Origin: Candidatus Uhrbacteria bacterium
GTDB lineage: Bacteria; Patescibacteriota; Patescibacteriia; 2-12-FULL-60-25
Direction of reading: 5' to 3'
Assembly: GCA_009691315.1 (NCBI GenBank)
Contig: SICT01000028.1
Location: 1 to 12,521 of the forward strand
Length of the DNA stretch: 12,521 bases
The notes beneath the pieces are model-generated. The model had not been told where the DNA came from. It saw nothing but the letters and a program-made list of their open reading frames with translations, and ran no database searches. A program made the position numbers and the translations under genes. Shown here piece after piece: positions 1 through 5,970 of the stretch. Numbering within the stretch: position 1 is the first letter of the stretch; every line of letters starts with the position of its first letter.

Positions 1-2
1 TG

Positions 3-2195
3 CTCGACATAGATCATCCAGACATGCTTGAGTTTTCTTGGTGCAAAGCAAAAGAAGAACGCAAAGCGCATACCTTGATCGATGCCGGATACGGTGGCGG
101 CATTAATGGTGAAGCGTACAGCTCGATCTTTTTCCAAAATGCCAATAATTCAGTGCGTGTGACCGATGATTTTATGCGTGCGGTGGAAACAGATGGCGAA
201 TGGTGGACCAAAATGGTTATGAGCAAAGAACCATGTGAACGTTTTCAAGCGCGTGAGGTTATGCGCCAGATCGCACAAGCCGCGTGGGAATGTGGCGATC
301 CAGGCATTCAATATGATACGACCATCAATGATTGGCACACTTCCTCAAACACCGATCGCATCTACGCTTCCAATCCATGCTCTGAATACATGTTCTTGGA
401 TGATTCAGCCTGCAATCTCGCGTCCGTCAATTTGATGCGTTGTCGCAAAGCCAATGGAGATTTTGATTTAGCCGCCTTTGAACATATCTGCCGCATCATC
501 ATTACCGCTCAAGAAATCGTCGTAGATTTTTCCAGCTACCCAACGCCAGCGATTGAGCAAAACTCGTATGACTATCGCCCACTTGGCTTAGGTTTTGCTA
601 ATTTAGGCTCGGTACTCATGGCTATGGGTTTAGCATATGATTCTGACGAAGGACGAAACATTGCCGGCGCCATCAGCTCGGTCATGAGCGGAGTCGCATA
701 TGATCAATCCGCACGCATTGCCGAAAAACTTGGGCCATTTCGTGGATATAAAAAGAATGAGCAGCCTATGCTCCGCGTGATGCGCAAACACCGTGATGCT
801 GGCTACCGCCTTCCGCAAGCCGGTGTGCCCAAGGATTTGTGGCAAAAAGCCCGCACCTGTTGGGATCAGACCGTTTCGCTCGGCGAACAATTTGGTTACA
901 AAAATTCACAAATTTCCGTCATCGCTCCAACCGGCACCATTTCTTTCTTGATGGATTGCGCCACGACCGGAATTGAACCAGACATCGCGCTGGTCAAATA
1001 CAAGTGGCTGGTGGGTGGAGGCATGCTCAAAATCGTGAATGATACGGTGCCAGAAGCCCTCCACCGTCTTGATTACAGCGAACAAGAGGTCAAAGATATT
1101 CTCGCCTACATTGATCAACAGGATACGATCGAAGGTGCACCACATCTCAAAGAATCCCATGTGTCCATTTTTGATTGCGCCTTCAAACCAGCCAAAGGTT
1201 CACGCTCGATCCATTATATGGGTCACGTTAAAATGATGGCCGCGGTTCAGCCCTTTGTTTCCGGCGCCATCTCCAAAACCGTCAACATGCCAGAACATGT
1301 AACGGTTGAAGATATCATGGGGGTCTACGAGCAAGGTTGGAAACTTGGATTAAAGGCGATCGCCATTTATCGCGATGGGTGTAAACGCTCACAACCGTTG
1401 ACCACGAGCCGCGAGGAAGTGTCTGCATCAAAGAAGGATAAAGTTGAACCTGCGGTAGGGGCGCAATTCATTGCGCCCGGGTCCCATGGACCCAAGGACC
1501 AGGGACCCATGGCACAGGGCGTGATGAATCACGCCCCTACGACGATCATAGAACCTCCACGCCGTCGACGCATGAGTGACGAACGCCGCTCCATCACTCA
1601 CAAATTCCAAATCGGCGCGCATGAAGGCTATATCACGGTTGGTTTGTATGATGACGGCACGCCTGGAGAGATTTTTGTCACCATGAACAAGCAGGGAACG
1701 GTGATCAAAGGTTTAGTTGATTCCTTTGCCACCGCCATTTCGATCGGTCTGCAATATGGCGTGCCCTTAAAGCTCTGGGTCAATAAATTTGCCCATGTAC
1801 GCTTTGAACCATCTGGCTTTACGAACAATCCAAACATTCGTGTCGCTAAATCGATTGTTGATTATCTGTTCCGCTGGTTAGCGCTCAAATTCCTGTCCCC
1901 AGAAGAACGTTCCTCTATCGGATTAAACATGGCGGACGAGGGGGGAGTGCCAAATCTCGCCGGCAATCTCGAATCAAATCAAACGCAAACAACGACACCA
2001 GCCATGCTGACCGATCAAGCGCATCCAGCACAAGCCACGCTTTTGCCCGCTCATGAATCAGGCGTAAACGCCCTCACCAGCAGTTTTAACAACCAAGCAG
2101 ACGCACCTGCCTGTGAAACCTGCGGCTCCATCATGGTGCGCAATGCCGCGTGTTATAAATGCTTGAATTGCGGTGCGACGAGCGGATGTAGTTAA
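3..2195 (+). CDS. nrdJ: Class II (adenosylcobalamin-dependent) ribonucleotide reductase, 5'-truncated
   Basis: Reduces ribonucleotides to deoxyribonucleotides using adenosylcobalamin as radical source; cytoplasmic. The frame is open to the window edge and residues before the first ATG (position 24) still match the family, so the true start lies upstream. Visible hallmarks: NPCSEY with the thiyl-radical cysteine codon at 378-380 and the glutamate at 384-386; a second cysteine in SACNLASVNL; the PTGTIS substrate loop near 930; the IAIYRDGCKRSQPL block ending the catalytic barrel; then a linker and a C-terminal domain starting near RRRRMSDERRSITHKF and containing HEGYITVGLYDDG. The C-terminus has a CETCG...CYKCLNCG zinc-ribbon and a last cysteine in GCS, typical of NrdJ, where C-terminal cysteines recycle the active-site disulfide. 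The linker is read through a palindromic repeat (1455-1540). The N-terminal part is missing only because the window starts here. The corrinoid adenosyltransferase downstream supports B12 dependence. Confidence 0.96.
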   Translation, partial: LDIDHPDMLEFSWCKAKEERKAHTLIDAGYGGGINGEAYSSIFFQNANNSVRVTDDFMRAVETDGEWWTKMVMSKEPCERFQAREVMRQIAQAAWECGDPGIQYDTTINDWHTSSNTDRIYASNPCSEYMFLDDSACNLASVNLMRCRKANGDFDLAAFEHICRIIITAQEIVVDFSSYPTPAIEQNSYDYRPLGLGFANLGSVLMAMGLAYDSDEGRNIAGAISSVMSGVAYDQSARIAEKLGPFRGYKKNEQPMLRVMRKHRDAGYRLPQAGVPKDLWQKARTCWDQTVSLGEQFGYKNSQISVIAPTGTISFLMDCATTGIEPDIALVKYKWLVGGGMLKIVNDTVPEALHRLDYSEQEVKDILAYIDQQDTIEGAPHLKESHVSIFDCAFKPAKGSRSIHYMGHVKMMAAVQPFVSGAISKTVNMPEHVTVEDIMGVYEQGWKLGLKAIAIYRDGCKRSQPLTTSREEVSASKKDKVEPAVGAQFIAPGSHGPKDQGPMAQGVMNHAPTTIIEPPRRRRMSDERRSITHKFQIGAHEGYITVGLYDDGTPGEIFVTMNKQGTVIKGLVDSFATAISIGLQYGVPLKLWVNKFAHVRFEPSGFTNNPNIRVAKSIVDYLFRWLALKFLSPEERSSIGLNMADEGGVPNLAGNLESNQTQTTTPAMLTDQAHPAQATLLPAHESGVNALTSSFNNQADAPACETCGSIMVRNAACYKCLNCGATSGCS
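1455..1540. repeat. Composite palindromic repeat inside nrdJ, read in frame
   Basis: The outer arms GTAGGGGCG (1455-1463) and CGCCCCTAC (1532-1540) are perfect inverted copies. Each arm also contains its own hairpin: GGGCGCAAT/ATTGCGCCC (1459-1467 with 1470-1478) and GGGCGTGAT/ATCACGCCC (1517-1525 with 1528-1536). The centre has GGGTCC/GGACCC (1479-1484 with 1488-1493) and, as an alternative, GGGTCCC/GGGACCC (1479-1485 with 1502-1508). Arms beginning GTAGGGGCG and closing GCGCCC resemble dispersed palindromic repeats I know from several bacterial genomes (from memory, not searched). It encodes a Gly/Pro/Ala-rich stretch of the linker between the catalytic barrel and the C-terminal domain, a place that tolerates length change. 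Its 86 bases are not a multiple of three, so insertion must have included flanking adjustment. Confidence 0.85.
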
Positions 2196-2202
2196 ATAAA
2201 AT

Positions 2203-2230
2203 AAAAAAAATCTCCCACAAGAAAGGGGAG
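2203..2230 (-). terminator. Intrinsic terminator for the minus-strand gene at 2244-2633
   Basis: Read on the minus strand: stem CTCCC (2230-2226), nine-base loop, GGGAG (2216-2212), one A, then eight T (2210-2203). It lies 14 bases past the stop of the minus-strand gene and has no T-tract on the plus strand, so it does not obviously terminate nrdJ, whose stop is 7 bases away on the other side. Confidence 0.7.
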
Positions 2231-2243
2231 GAAAGAAAGATGG

Positions 2244-2633
2244 CTACGCCGCGGCAGGACGGTACTCACTGACCATGGGCGGCCACGGGATCCGGTGACG
2301 AGTTGAACCGGCCGGAGCGAACTCCCGCAGACAGATCGCGATGACCTGTTCCGAAGGGTGCTTATACCATCGGAATGCCACGAGCTTGGTCAACCCATTG
2401 ATATGGAGCTCCCGGTCAAGACGCAGATGCCCATCCTCCAAGGACTCTACGAACATCTGCCACCAGTCGATGTTCGAAACCAGGTTGACCACCTGTTTCA
2501 CCCGATCGGCTTGATCGTCTGGCGCAGTATCGGCACGCTGGAAGAAGATGAACTGCGGTTGGCCTCGATCGGCAGCGAGACACTGGAGTAACGCTACGAG
2601 AGCTCCTTCGGGACTGGTCGCATGGAGATACAT
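2244..2633 (-). CDS. Orphan 129-residue protein of unknown function
   Basis: I do not recognise this protein. The start at 2633 (MYLHATSPEG) is chosen because AAGGAGG lies eight bases upstream; the longer reading from 2678 would begin inside the transcript leader. A sigma70-type promoter (2679-2707) and a terminator (2203-2230) make it a complete single-gene unit. The product is soluble, with no signal peptide or membrane helix. Visible blocks are a hydrophobic strand QFIFFQ (27-32), an acidic-polar stretch ADTAPDDQADR, a helix VKQVVNLVSNIDWWQMFVES (45-64), a charged segment RLDRELHI, LTKLVAFRWY (81-90), EQVIAICLREF (95-105), and a basic-proline tail HRIPWPPM. Alternating strands and helices suggest a small compact domain. 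It is more GC-rich than nrdJ and cobO on either side, suggesting a different history. The overlapping plus-strand frame (2358-2591) lacks a ribosome binding site. Confidence 0.72.
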   Translation of the reverse strand: MYLHATSPEGALVALLQCLAADRGQPQFIFFQRADTAPDDQADRVKQVVNLVSNIDWWQMFVESLEDGHLRLDRELHINGLTKLVAFRWYKHPSEQVIAICLREFAPAGSTRHRIPWPPMVSEYRPAAA

Positions 2634-2678
2634 CCTGAGCCTCCTTGGCGAGTTGTTTGAGGGACGAAATCTAACCAA

Positions 2679-2707
2679 AGAATAACTAAATATTTGTATT
2701 TGGTCAA
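2679..2707 (-). promoter_or_regulatory. Sigma70-type promoter of the 129-residue orphan gene
   Basis: On the minus strand: -35 TTGACC (2707-2702), a 17-base spacer, -10 TATTCT (2684-2679). Each box is one or two bases from consensus. Transcription should begin near 2672, giving a leader of about 40 bases ending in AAGGAGG. The -35 box lies only three bases from the cobO ATG at 2711, so polymerase binding here could interfere with expression of the divergent cobO. Confidence 0.75.
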
Positions 2708-2710
2708 CAT

Positions 2711-3271
2711 ATGAACGATTCGCGAGGAGAGATTTGGGGGTTGATCCAAATTTTTACTGGCAATGGTAAAGGCAAAACCACCGCCGCGCTTGGCACGGTT
2801 ATTCGGGCTGTTGCCAAAGGAAAACGTGTTGCGATTGTCTATTTCGACAAAGGCGGTACCACGCATTATTCAGAACGTGAATTGATTTGTGATCGGCTTC
2901 CCGAAATCGGACTCTATCCAACTGGACTTGATCGAATTGATCCAATCACGAACAAATTTCGCTTTGGTGTCACGGAAGAAGATGAAAAAGAAGGGGAACG
3001 TGGCTTAGCCATCATCAGAAAATTATTTGTCGAAGCGCAACATGATTTGATTGTGTTGGATGAAATTAATTCATCGACCGCGCTTGGCATCATTAACGAA
3101 AAAGATATCTTAACTCTCCTCGATCAACGCCCCAAAAACATCGAATTAATTTTAACCGGCCGTGACGCCCCAGAATCATTCAAAGACCGTGCCGATCTGA
3201 TTACAGACATGACACTGGTAAAACACTATTTTTATAATGGATTTGCGGCTCGTGAAGGGCTGGATTACTAG
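2711..3271 (+). CDS. cobO: ATP:cob(I)alamin (corrinoid) adenosyltransferase, CobO/BtuR family
   Basis: Transfers the 5'-deoxyadenosyl group of ATP to the cobalt of reduced corrinoids, making adenosylcobalamin; cytoplasmic. The 186 residues fit the family length. Motifs: P-loop TGNGKGKTT (16-24), VYFDKGG (43-49) at the usual 'FxKG' position, Walker-B-like IVLDEIN (114-120), ELILTGR (145-151), and the end motif ADLITDMTLVKHYFYNGFAAREG. Start choice is uncertain. The ATG at 2711 has no Shine-Dalgarno sequence, while TTG at 2741 follows AGGAG (2725-2729) by 11 bases and would give a protein starting just before IQIFTGNGKGKT, as many homologues do. No clear plus-strand promoter was found. The enzyme supplies the cofactor of NrdJ encoded about 500 bases upstream, which suggests salvage of imported corrinoids. 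Confidence 0.93.
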   Translation: MNDSRGEIWGLIQIFTGNGKGKTTAALGTVIRAVAKGKRVAIVYFDKGGTTHYSERELICDRLPEIGLYPTGLDRIDPITNKFRFGVTEEDEKEGERGLAIIRKLFVEAQHDLIVLDEINSSTALGIINEKDILTLLDQRPKNIELILTGRDAPESFKDRADLITDMTLVKHYFYNGFAAREGLDY

Positions 3272-3282
3272 ACATGTAGATT

Positions 3283-3306
3283 CCTCCTCTTAACGGTAAG
3301 AGGAGG
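3283..3306. repeat. Perfect 10-bp hairpin downstream of cobO
   Basis: CCTCCTCTTA (3283-3292), loop ACGG, TAAGAGGAGG (3297-3306). It sits 11 bases after the cobO stop and could mark the transcript end, but no T-tract follows on either strand; the run after it is TTAGGAGGAGTTAAAAAAG. AGGAGG is repeated at 3301-3306 and 3309-3314, so the left arm has two possible partners. It may be an mRNA 3'-end stabiliser or a relic repeat. Confidence 0.7.
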
Positions 3307-3360
3307 TTAGGAGGAGTTAAAAAAGAAAAGGGTTATGAGGTACCAGGTACCAATAATCTC

Positions 3361-3420
3361 CGGTTTTTAGCTCCCTCATTCCCTCTTTCCACAAAGAGGG
3401 AGGTCTGACTGGGGGTTTTC
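3361..3420. repeat. Intergenic inverted-repeat element
   Basis: The core is CCCTCTTT (3381-3388), loop CCAC, AAAGAGGG (3393-3400), a perfect 8-bp stem flanked by CTCCCTCATT on the left and AGGTCTGACTGGGGGTTTT on the right. The CTGACTGGGGG edge beside a light-purine hairpin resembles dispersed intergenic repeats in other bacterial genomes (from memory, not searched). Just upstream, GGTACCA is tandemly repeated near 3341-3354. No gene is seen in 3272-3439. Confidence 0.5.
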
Positions 3421-3439
3421 GACAGTGTCCACTAAACCC

Positions 3440-3468
3440 TTGACAAAAGCCTATTTTTGTGATATATT
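3440..3468 (+). promoter_or_regulatory. Near-consensus sigma70-type promoter
   Basis: -35 TTGACA (3440-3445, perfect), a 17-base spacer, -10 TATATT (3463-3468, one mismatch). Transcription should begin around 3475, giving a leader of about 130 bases before the ATG at 3608. This is the strongest promoter in the window. Confidence 0.82.
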
Positions 3469-3476
3469 AGTATATT

Positions 3477-3546
3477 GAAAATGGATCTAAAGTGCCCATT
3501 TTCTCGCTCGATTTCAGGGGATTAAACCATTGGTCCCCTTAAATCG
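3477..3546 (+). promoter_or_regulatory. Structured 5' leader with two hairpins
   Basis: Hairpin 1 is GAAAATGG (3477-3484) with CCATTTTC (3496-3503), 8 bp, beginning at the predicted transcript start. Hairpin 2 is CGATTT (3509-3514) and AGGGGA (3516-3521) with TCCCCT (3534-3539) and AAATCG (3541-3546), 12 bp with one C/T mismatch. About 60 unstructured-looking bases follow before the ribosome binding site. No T-tract follows either hairpin, so this is not an obvious attenuator. It may stabilise the mRNA, bind a protein, or act as a riboregulator. I do not match it to a known riboswitch. Confidence 0.55.
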
Positions 3547-3607
3547 GGCCGAGGACATACCGTCCAAAGGCTGCCACCTTCACCAAACCTCTTTCAAGGA
3601 GAACAGG

Positions 3608-3871
3608 ATGAACGACATCGGACACGCCTTGGCTGGATTCTTCAACCGCACCTGGAAACTCGGCCTGTGGGGCATCCTGATCCTCGTGATCTGGACCTGT
3701 ACCCACCCGGGCTGGTTGCCGGGAGTGGGGAATCGGCTGACGGCCGAGTTCGGGCCGTTCTTCGGCCAGCTCCTCAACGGCCTCGCCCCGATGCTGATCC
3801 TCTGCGGGATCGTGGTCTGGGGCTTCAAGAAGCTCCTGGGCCTCGGGAGCGGAGGCGGCAAGAAGAAGTGA
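3608..3871 (+). CDS. Small two-helix membrane protein of unknown function (87 residues)
   Basis: The start at 3608 follows AAGGAG by six bases; a longer reading from 3530 begins inside the leader hairpin and is rejected. The product has an amphipathic N-terminus (MNDIGHALAGFFNRTW), a first membrane helix around residues 17-31 (LGLWGILILVIWTC), a Gly/Pro-rich connecting loop, a second helix around 56-73 (LLNGLAPMLILCGIVVW), and a basic tail ending GGGKKK. Two helices with a lysine-rich C-terminus suggest a small inner-membrane protein with its tail inside the cell. It forms a complete unit with a near-consensus promoter (3440-3468), a structured leader and a terminator (3892-3924), so it is probably well expressed. 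Codon use is strongly GC-biased, unlike rmuC or the PDZ gene. I do not recognise a family and infer no specific role. Confidence 0.78.
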   Translation: MNDIGHALAGFFNRTWKLGLWGILILVIWTCTHPGWLPGVGNRLTAEFGPFFGQLLNGLAPMLILCGIVVWGFKKLLGLGSGGGKKK

Positions 3872-3891
3872 AAGAGGCACTTAGCTTATTC

Positions 3892-3924
3892 GCCCGTCGA
3901 GGAAACTCGGCGGGCATTGTTTTT
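3892..3924 (+). terminator. Intrinsic terminator after the small membrane protein gene
   Basis: Stem GCCCGTCGAG (3892-3901), tetraloop GAAA, CTCGGCGGGC (3906-3915), a 10-bp stem with one G-U pair, followed by ATTGTTTTT. It lies 20 bases after the stop codon. Confidence 0.85.
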
Positions 3925-3928
3925 CTCA

Positions 3929-3947
3929 TCCTGAGCCTGTCGAAGGA
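3929..3947. repeat. Dispersed-type repeat unit abutting a stop codon
   Basis: TCCTGAGCCTGTCGAAGGA, an imperfect palindrome with TCCT/AGGA ends. This core is a motif I know as a widespread interspersed repeat in environmental bacterial genomes (from memory). Only one copy occurs in this window. It ends directly against the TAG stop (3948-3950, minus strand) of the acidic protein gene, so it may have replaced that gene's original 3' end. Confidence 0.6.
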
Positions 3948-4211
3948 CTAGATTTCTTCCGTATCGTCACCCAAACCACGTAAATCTTTCTCTTGCTCCA
4001 TTTGTTTCGCGAGCAAATCAAGCGCCACTAAATCATCTGCTTCAGCGGCTGCCAAGGCTTCCTCATCCGGCTCCTTTTTTTCAACTTTTTCCTTATCTTC
4101 TTCATCTTCATCAGGAATAGGTTCCTCTTTTTTGCCTTCTAATTCATCCTCATTAAGATTTTGTGGATTCCAATCATCACTAGCTGGCCCGCGAAAAGAA
4201 AAGTTTGTCAT
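3948..4211 (-). CDS. Very acidic small protein of unknown function (87 residues)
   Basis: Product starts MTNFSFRGPASDDWNPQNLNEDE, followed by a long run of Glu/Asp/Lys (residues about 20-50, rich in EDEEDKEK-type sequence) and a likely helix EALAAAEADDLVALDLLAKQMEQEK. It is strongly negatively charged, probably partly disordered, with no membrane helix or signal peptide. No Shine-Dalgarno sequence precedes the ATG at 4211 (upstream minus-strand sequence is TTTTCATAT). No clear promoter was found in the 75 bases shared with rmuC, which points the other way. No competing frame explains the region, and the biased composition is typical of a real acidic protein rather than chance. The stop codon touches a repeat (3929-3947), so the C-terminus may be altered. 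Function unknown. Confidence 0.6.
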   Translation of the reverse strand: MTNFSFRGPASDDWNPQNLNEDELEGKKEEPIPDEDEEDKEKVEKKEPDEEALAAAEADDLVALDLLAKQMEQEKDLRGLGDDTEEI

Positions 4212-4255
4212 ATATATGAAAACGAAGATAACACAAACGTAAGAAAAAGGGGAAG

Positions 4256-4264
4256 TGTGGATAA
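4256..4264 (-). other. Perfect DnaA-box 9-mer between the acidic gene and rmuC
   Basis: TGTGGATAA, i.e. TTATCCACA on the minus strand, the consensus DnaA box. It overlaps GATAAT (4260-4265), a possible -10 for rmuC without a matching -35. It is a single site, not a cluster, so it is not evidence of an origin. A second perfect copy (11511-11519) lies inside ftsQ. Fewer than one copy is expected by chance in a window this long. Confidence 0.4.
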
Positions 4265-4286
4265 TTTTTTGCGCGTAGGATAAGCT

Positions 4287-5339
4287 GTGCGGCGTATGAT
4301 GCTAACTGCCTTGCTGATTCTGATCGCCGTGGGCTTCCTGGTCGTCGTTGGGTTGATCATCTGGGTTAGTCAGAAGATAAATAGCAAGCCCTCCATGGAT
4401 CCGCAAGCCCTCCTTATGCTTCAGCAGAGGATTGAGAGTCTCAATCAAGACCTTAAAGGGTCGCTGACGGAGAGTGTGAGGCATCAGCAAGCCTCCAGCC
4501 ATCAAATGACTGGGGCGGTACGCGACGTGACGGAACGTTTGGTTAAGATCGAGGAAACAAATAAGCAAGTACTTGGTTTTTCCGGACAACTGGAACAGCT
4601 CCAACGTATTTTAACCAACCCGAAACAACGTGGAATTCTTGGGGAGTATTATCTTGAAACATTGCTCAAAAATATTTTCGCGCCTGGGCAATTTCAAATG
4701 CAATATAAATTTAAGGACGGCGAAATTGTTGATGCGGTTGTTTTTGTCAAAGATAAAATCGTTCCGATCGATTCCAAATTTAGTCTGGAAAATTACAATC
4801 GTCTCGTTGAGGAACAGGGTGATGAAGAAAAACTTCGCCTGGAAAAATTATTCGTGAATGATTTAAAGTTGCGCATTCAAGAAACCGCAAAATATATCCG
4901 TCCGCAAGAGGGGACCATGGATTTTGCTTTCATGTTTATCCCGCATGAAGCGATTTATTACGATCTCCTGGTCAACAAAATCGGCGCGATCGTTGATGAC
5001 ACAGAAAGTTTAATTCAACGGGCGGCGTCTAAGTATCACGTGATCATTGTTTCACCAACCTCGTTCTCCGCCTATCTTCAAACCGTCCTTCAAGGCCTCA
5101 ACGCCATGCAGATCGAAGAGCAAGCCAAAGAAATTCGCATTCGTATCGTTGATCTCGGCCGACATCTTGGCGCCTACGAACAATATTTTCAAAGCCTGGG
5201 AAAAAATCTTGGAACAACGGTCAATCAATACAATCTGGCCAGCAAAGAACTGGGGAAAATCGACAAGGATGTTCTGCGCGTGACTGGACAGGGGACAGGA
5301 TTCCAACCAAATCTCATTGATAAACCAAGCGATGAATAA
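4287..5339 (+). CDS. rmuC: RmuC-family DNA recombination/nuclease-like protein
   Basis: RmuC proteins are membrane-tethered, with a coiled coil and a nuclease-like domain; in E. coli loss of rmuC alters recombination at inverted repeats. Here a membrane helix spans residues 5-27 (LTALLILIAVGFLVVVGLII). A coiled coil follows (about 40-110, rich in Q/E/L, e.g. ALLMLQQRIESLNQDL). The family block starts at NPKQRGILGEYYLETLL (111-127). The PD-(D/E)XK-like residues are visible as E120, D149 (IVDAVVF) and D162-S-K164 in VPIDSKFS. Also typical are FMFIPHEAIYYDLL and VIIVSPTSFSAYLQTV. GTG at 4287 is preferred because TAGGA ends six bases upstream; ATG at 4296 or 4299 would place that site too far away. 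At 350 residues it is shorter than E. coli RmuC but normal for compact versions. It overlaps the next gene by eight bases. Confidence 0.93.
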   Translation: MRRMMLTALLILIAVGFLVVVGLIIWVSQKINSKPSMDPQALLMLQQRIESLNQDLKGSLTESVRHQQASSHQMTGAVRDVTERLVKIEETNKQVLGFSGQLEQLQRILTNPKQRGILGEYYLETLLKNIFAPGQFQMQYKFKDGEIVDAVVFVKDKIVPIDSKFSLENYNRLVEEQGDEEKLRLEKLFVNDLKLRIQETAKYIRPQEGTMDFAFMFIPHEAIYYDLLVNKIGAIVDDTESLIQRAASKYHVIIVSPTSFSAYLQTVLQGLNAMQIEEQAKEIRIRIVDLGRHLGAYEQYFQSLGKNLGTTVNQYNLASKELGKIDKDVLRVTGQGTGFQPNLIDKPSDE

Positions 5340-5958
5340 GATTTCAAAAACGACCGCCATCGTGATTGGCGTGCTTGCCGCGTGCGTGGTCTTAATGATC
5401 GCGGATGTGCAACTGCGTTATATCTGGCGAATTCAACACTGGAGCGTATCGCACCTGACGGAAAGAGATACTTCTATGATCGCGATCGTACTCGGAGCGA
5501 GCGTCACGGCTCGTCAAACACCATCGGACGCGTTGCGTGACCGATTAGAGGAGGGGATCTGGCTGTATGAAACCGGACTCGCTGGTAAAATTTTAATCAC
5601 CGGAGATGACGGACGCAATGAAGTCGATGAAATTTCCGTCATGAAAAAATATTTACTTGAACACGGAGTTCAAGAGAAGGATGTGTTGATAGATCCTGAG
5701 GGATATCGAACCTATGAAAGCTGCAAACGTGCTCACGAAGTTTTTCATTTAGAAAAAGCAATTGTCGTCACGCAACGCTTTCATCTCGCCCGCGCGCTCT
5801 ATCTGTGCAATCGCTTAGGCGTTGATTCAATCGGTAGCCCCTCTGACCGCAGTCGCTACGCTAAAATCAATTATTTCTGGCTCCGCGACCTTGCTGCCAG
5901 CGCCAAAGCCTGGTGGGATGTGAATGTGCAAGCCCCAAAATCTCCGATAAAAAACTAA
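5332..5958 (+). CDS. SanA/YdcF-like DUF218 membrane protein
   Basis: 208 residues. An N-terminal membrane helix (about 7-25, TTAIVIGVLAACVVLMI) anchors a DUF218 domain that should face outward. Motifs of the SanA branch: AIVLGASVTARQTPSDALRDR (51-71), GKILITGDDG (85-94) followed by E100 and VMKKYLLEHGV, DPEGYRTYESCKRA (121-134), and IVVTQRFHLARALYLCNRLGVD (144-165). SanA is linked to envelope barrier function and vancomycin resistance at high temperature in enterobacteria; the biochemical activity of the family is not settled, so no substrate is assigned. The start at 5332 is chosen because ATGAATAA overlaps the rmuC stop, implying translational coupling. A TTG start at 5317 would add five residues but has no better ribosome site. 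Probably in an operon with rmuC and the PDZ gene. Confidence 0.88.
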   Translation: MNKISKTTAIVIGVLAACVVLMIADVQLRYIWRIQHWSVSHLTERDTSMIAIVLGASVTARQTPSDALRDRLEEGIWLYETGLAGKILITGDDGRNEVDEISVMKKYLLEHGVQEKDVLIDPEGYRTYESCKRAHEVFHLEKAIVVTQRFHLARALYLCNRLGVDSIGSPSDRSRYAKINYFWLRDLAASAKAWWDVNVQAPKSPIKN

Positions 5959-5970
5959 ACATCATGAATT

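Noticed and set aside
2358..2591. 77-codon plus-strand frame opposite the 129-residue gene
   Set aside because: It has no ribosome binding site, while the minus-strand gene has promoter, AAGGAGG and terminator.
3283..3306. Hairpin after cobO as an intrinsic terminator
   Set aside because: The stem is perfect but neither strand has a T-tract directly after it; listed as a hairpin only.
3539..3880. 113-codon minus-strand frame opposite the small membrane protein
   Set aside because: It runs through the leader hairpins and the membrane protein gene, has no ribosome site or promoter, and is a by-product of high GC content.
3667..3951. 94-codon plus-strand frame ending in ILSLSKD
   Set aside because: It is a shifted frame of the membrane protein gene that crosses its terminator and ends in the dispersed-type repeat; such tails are a typical artefact of that repeat.
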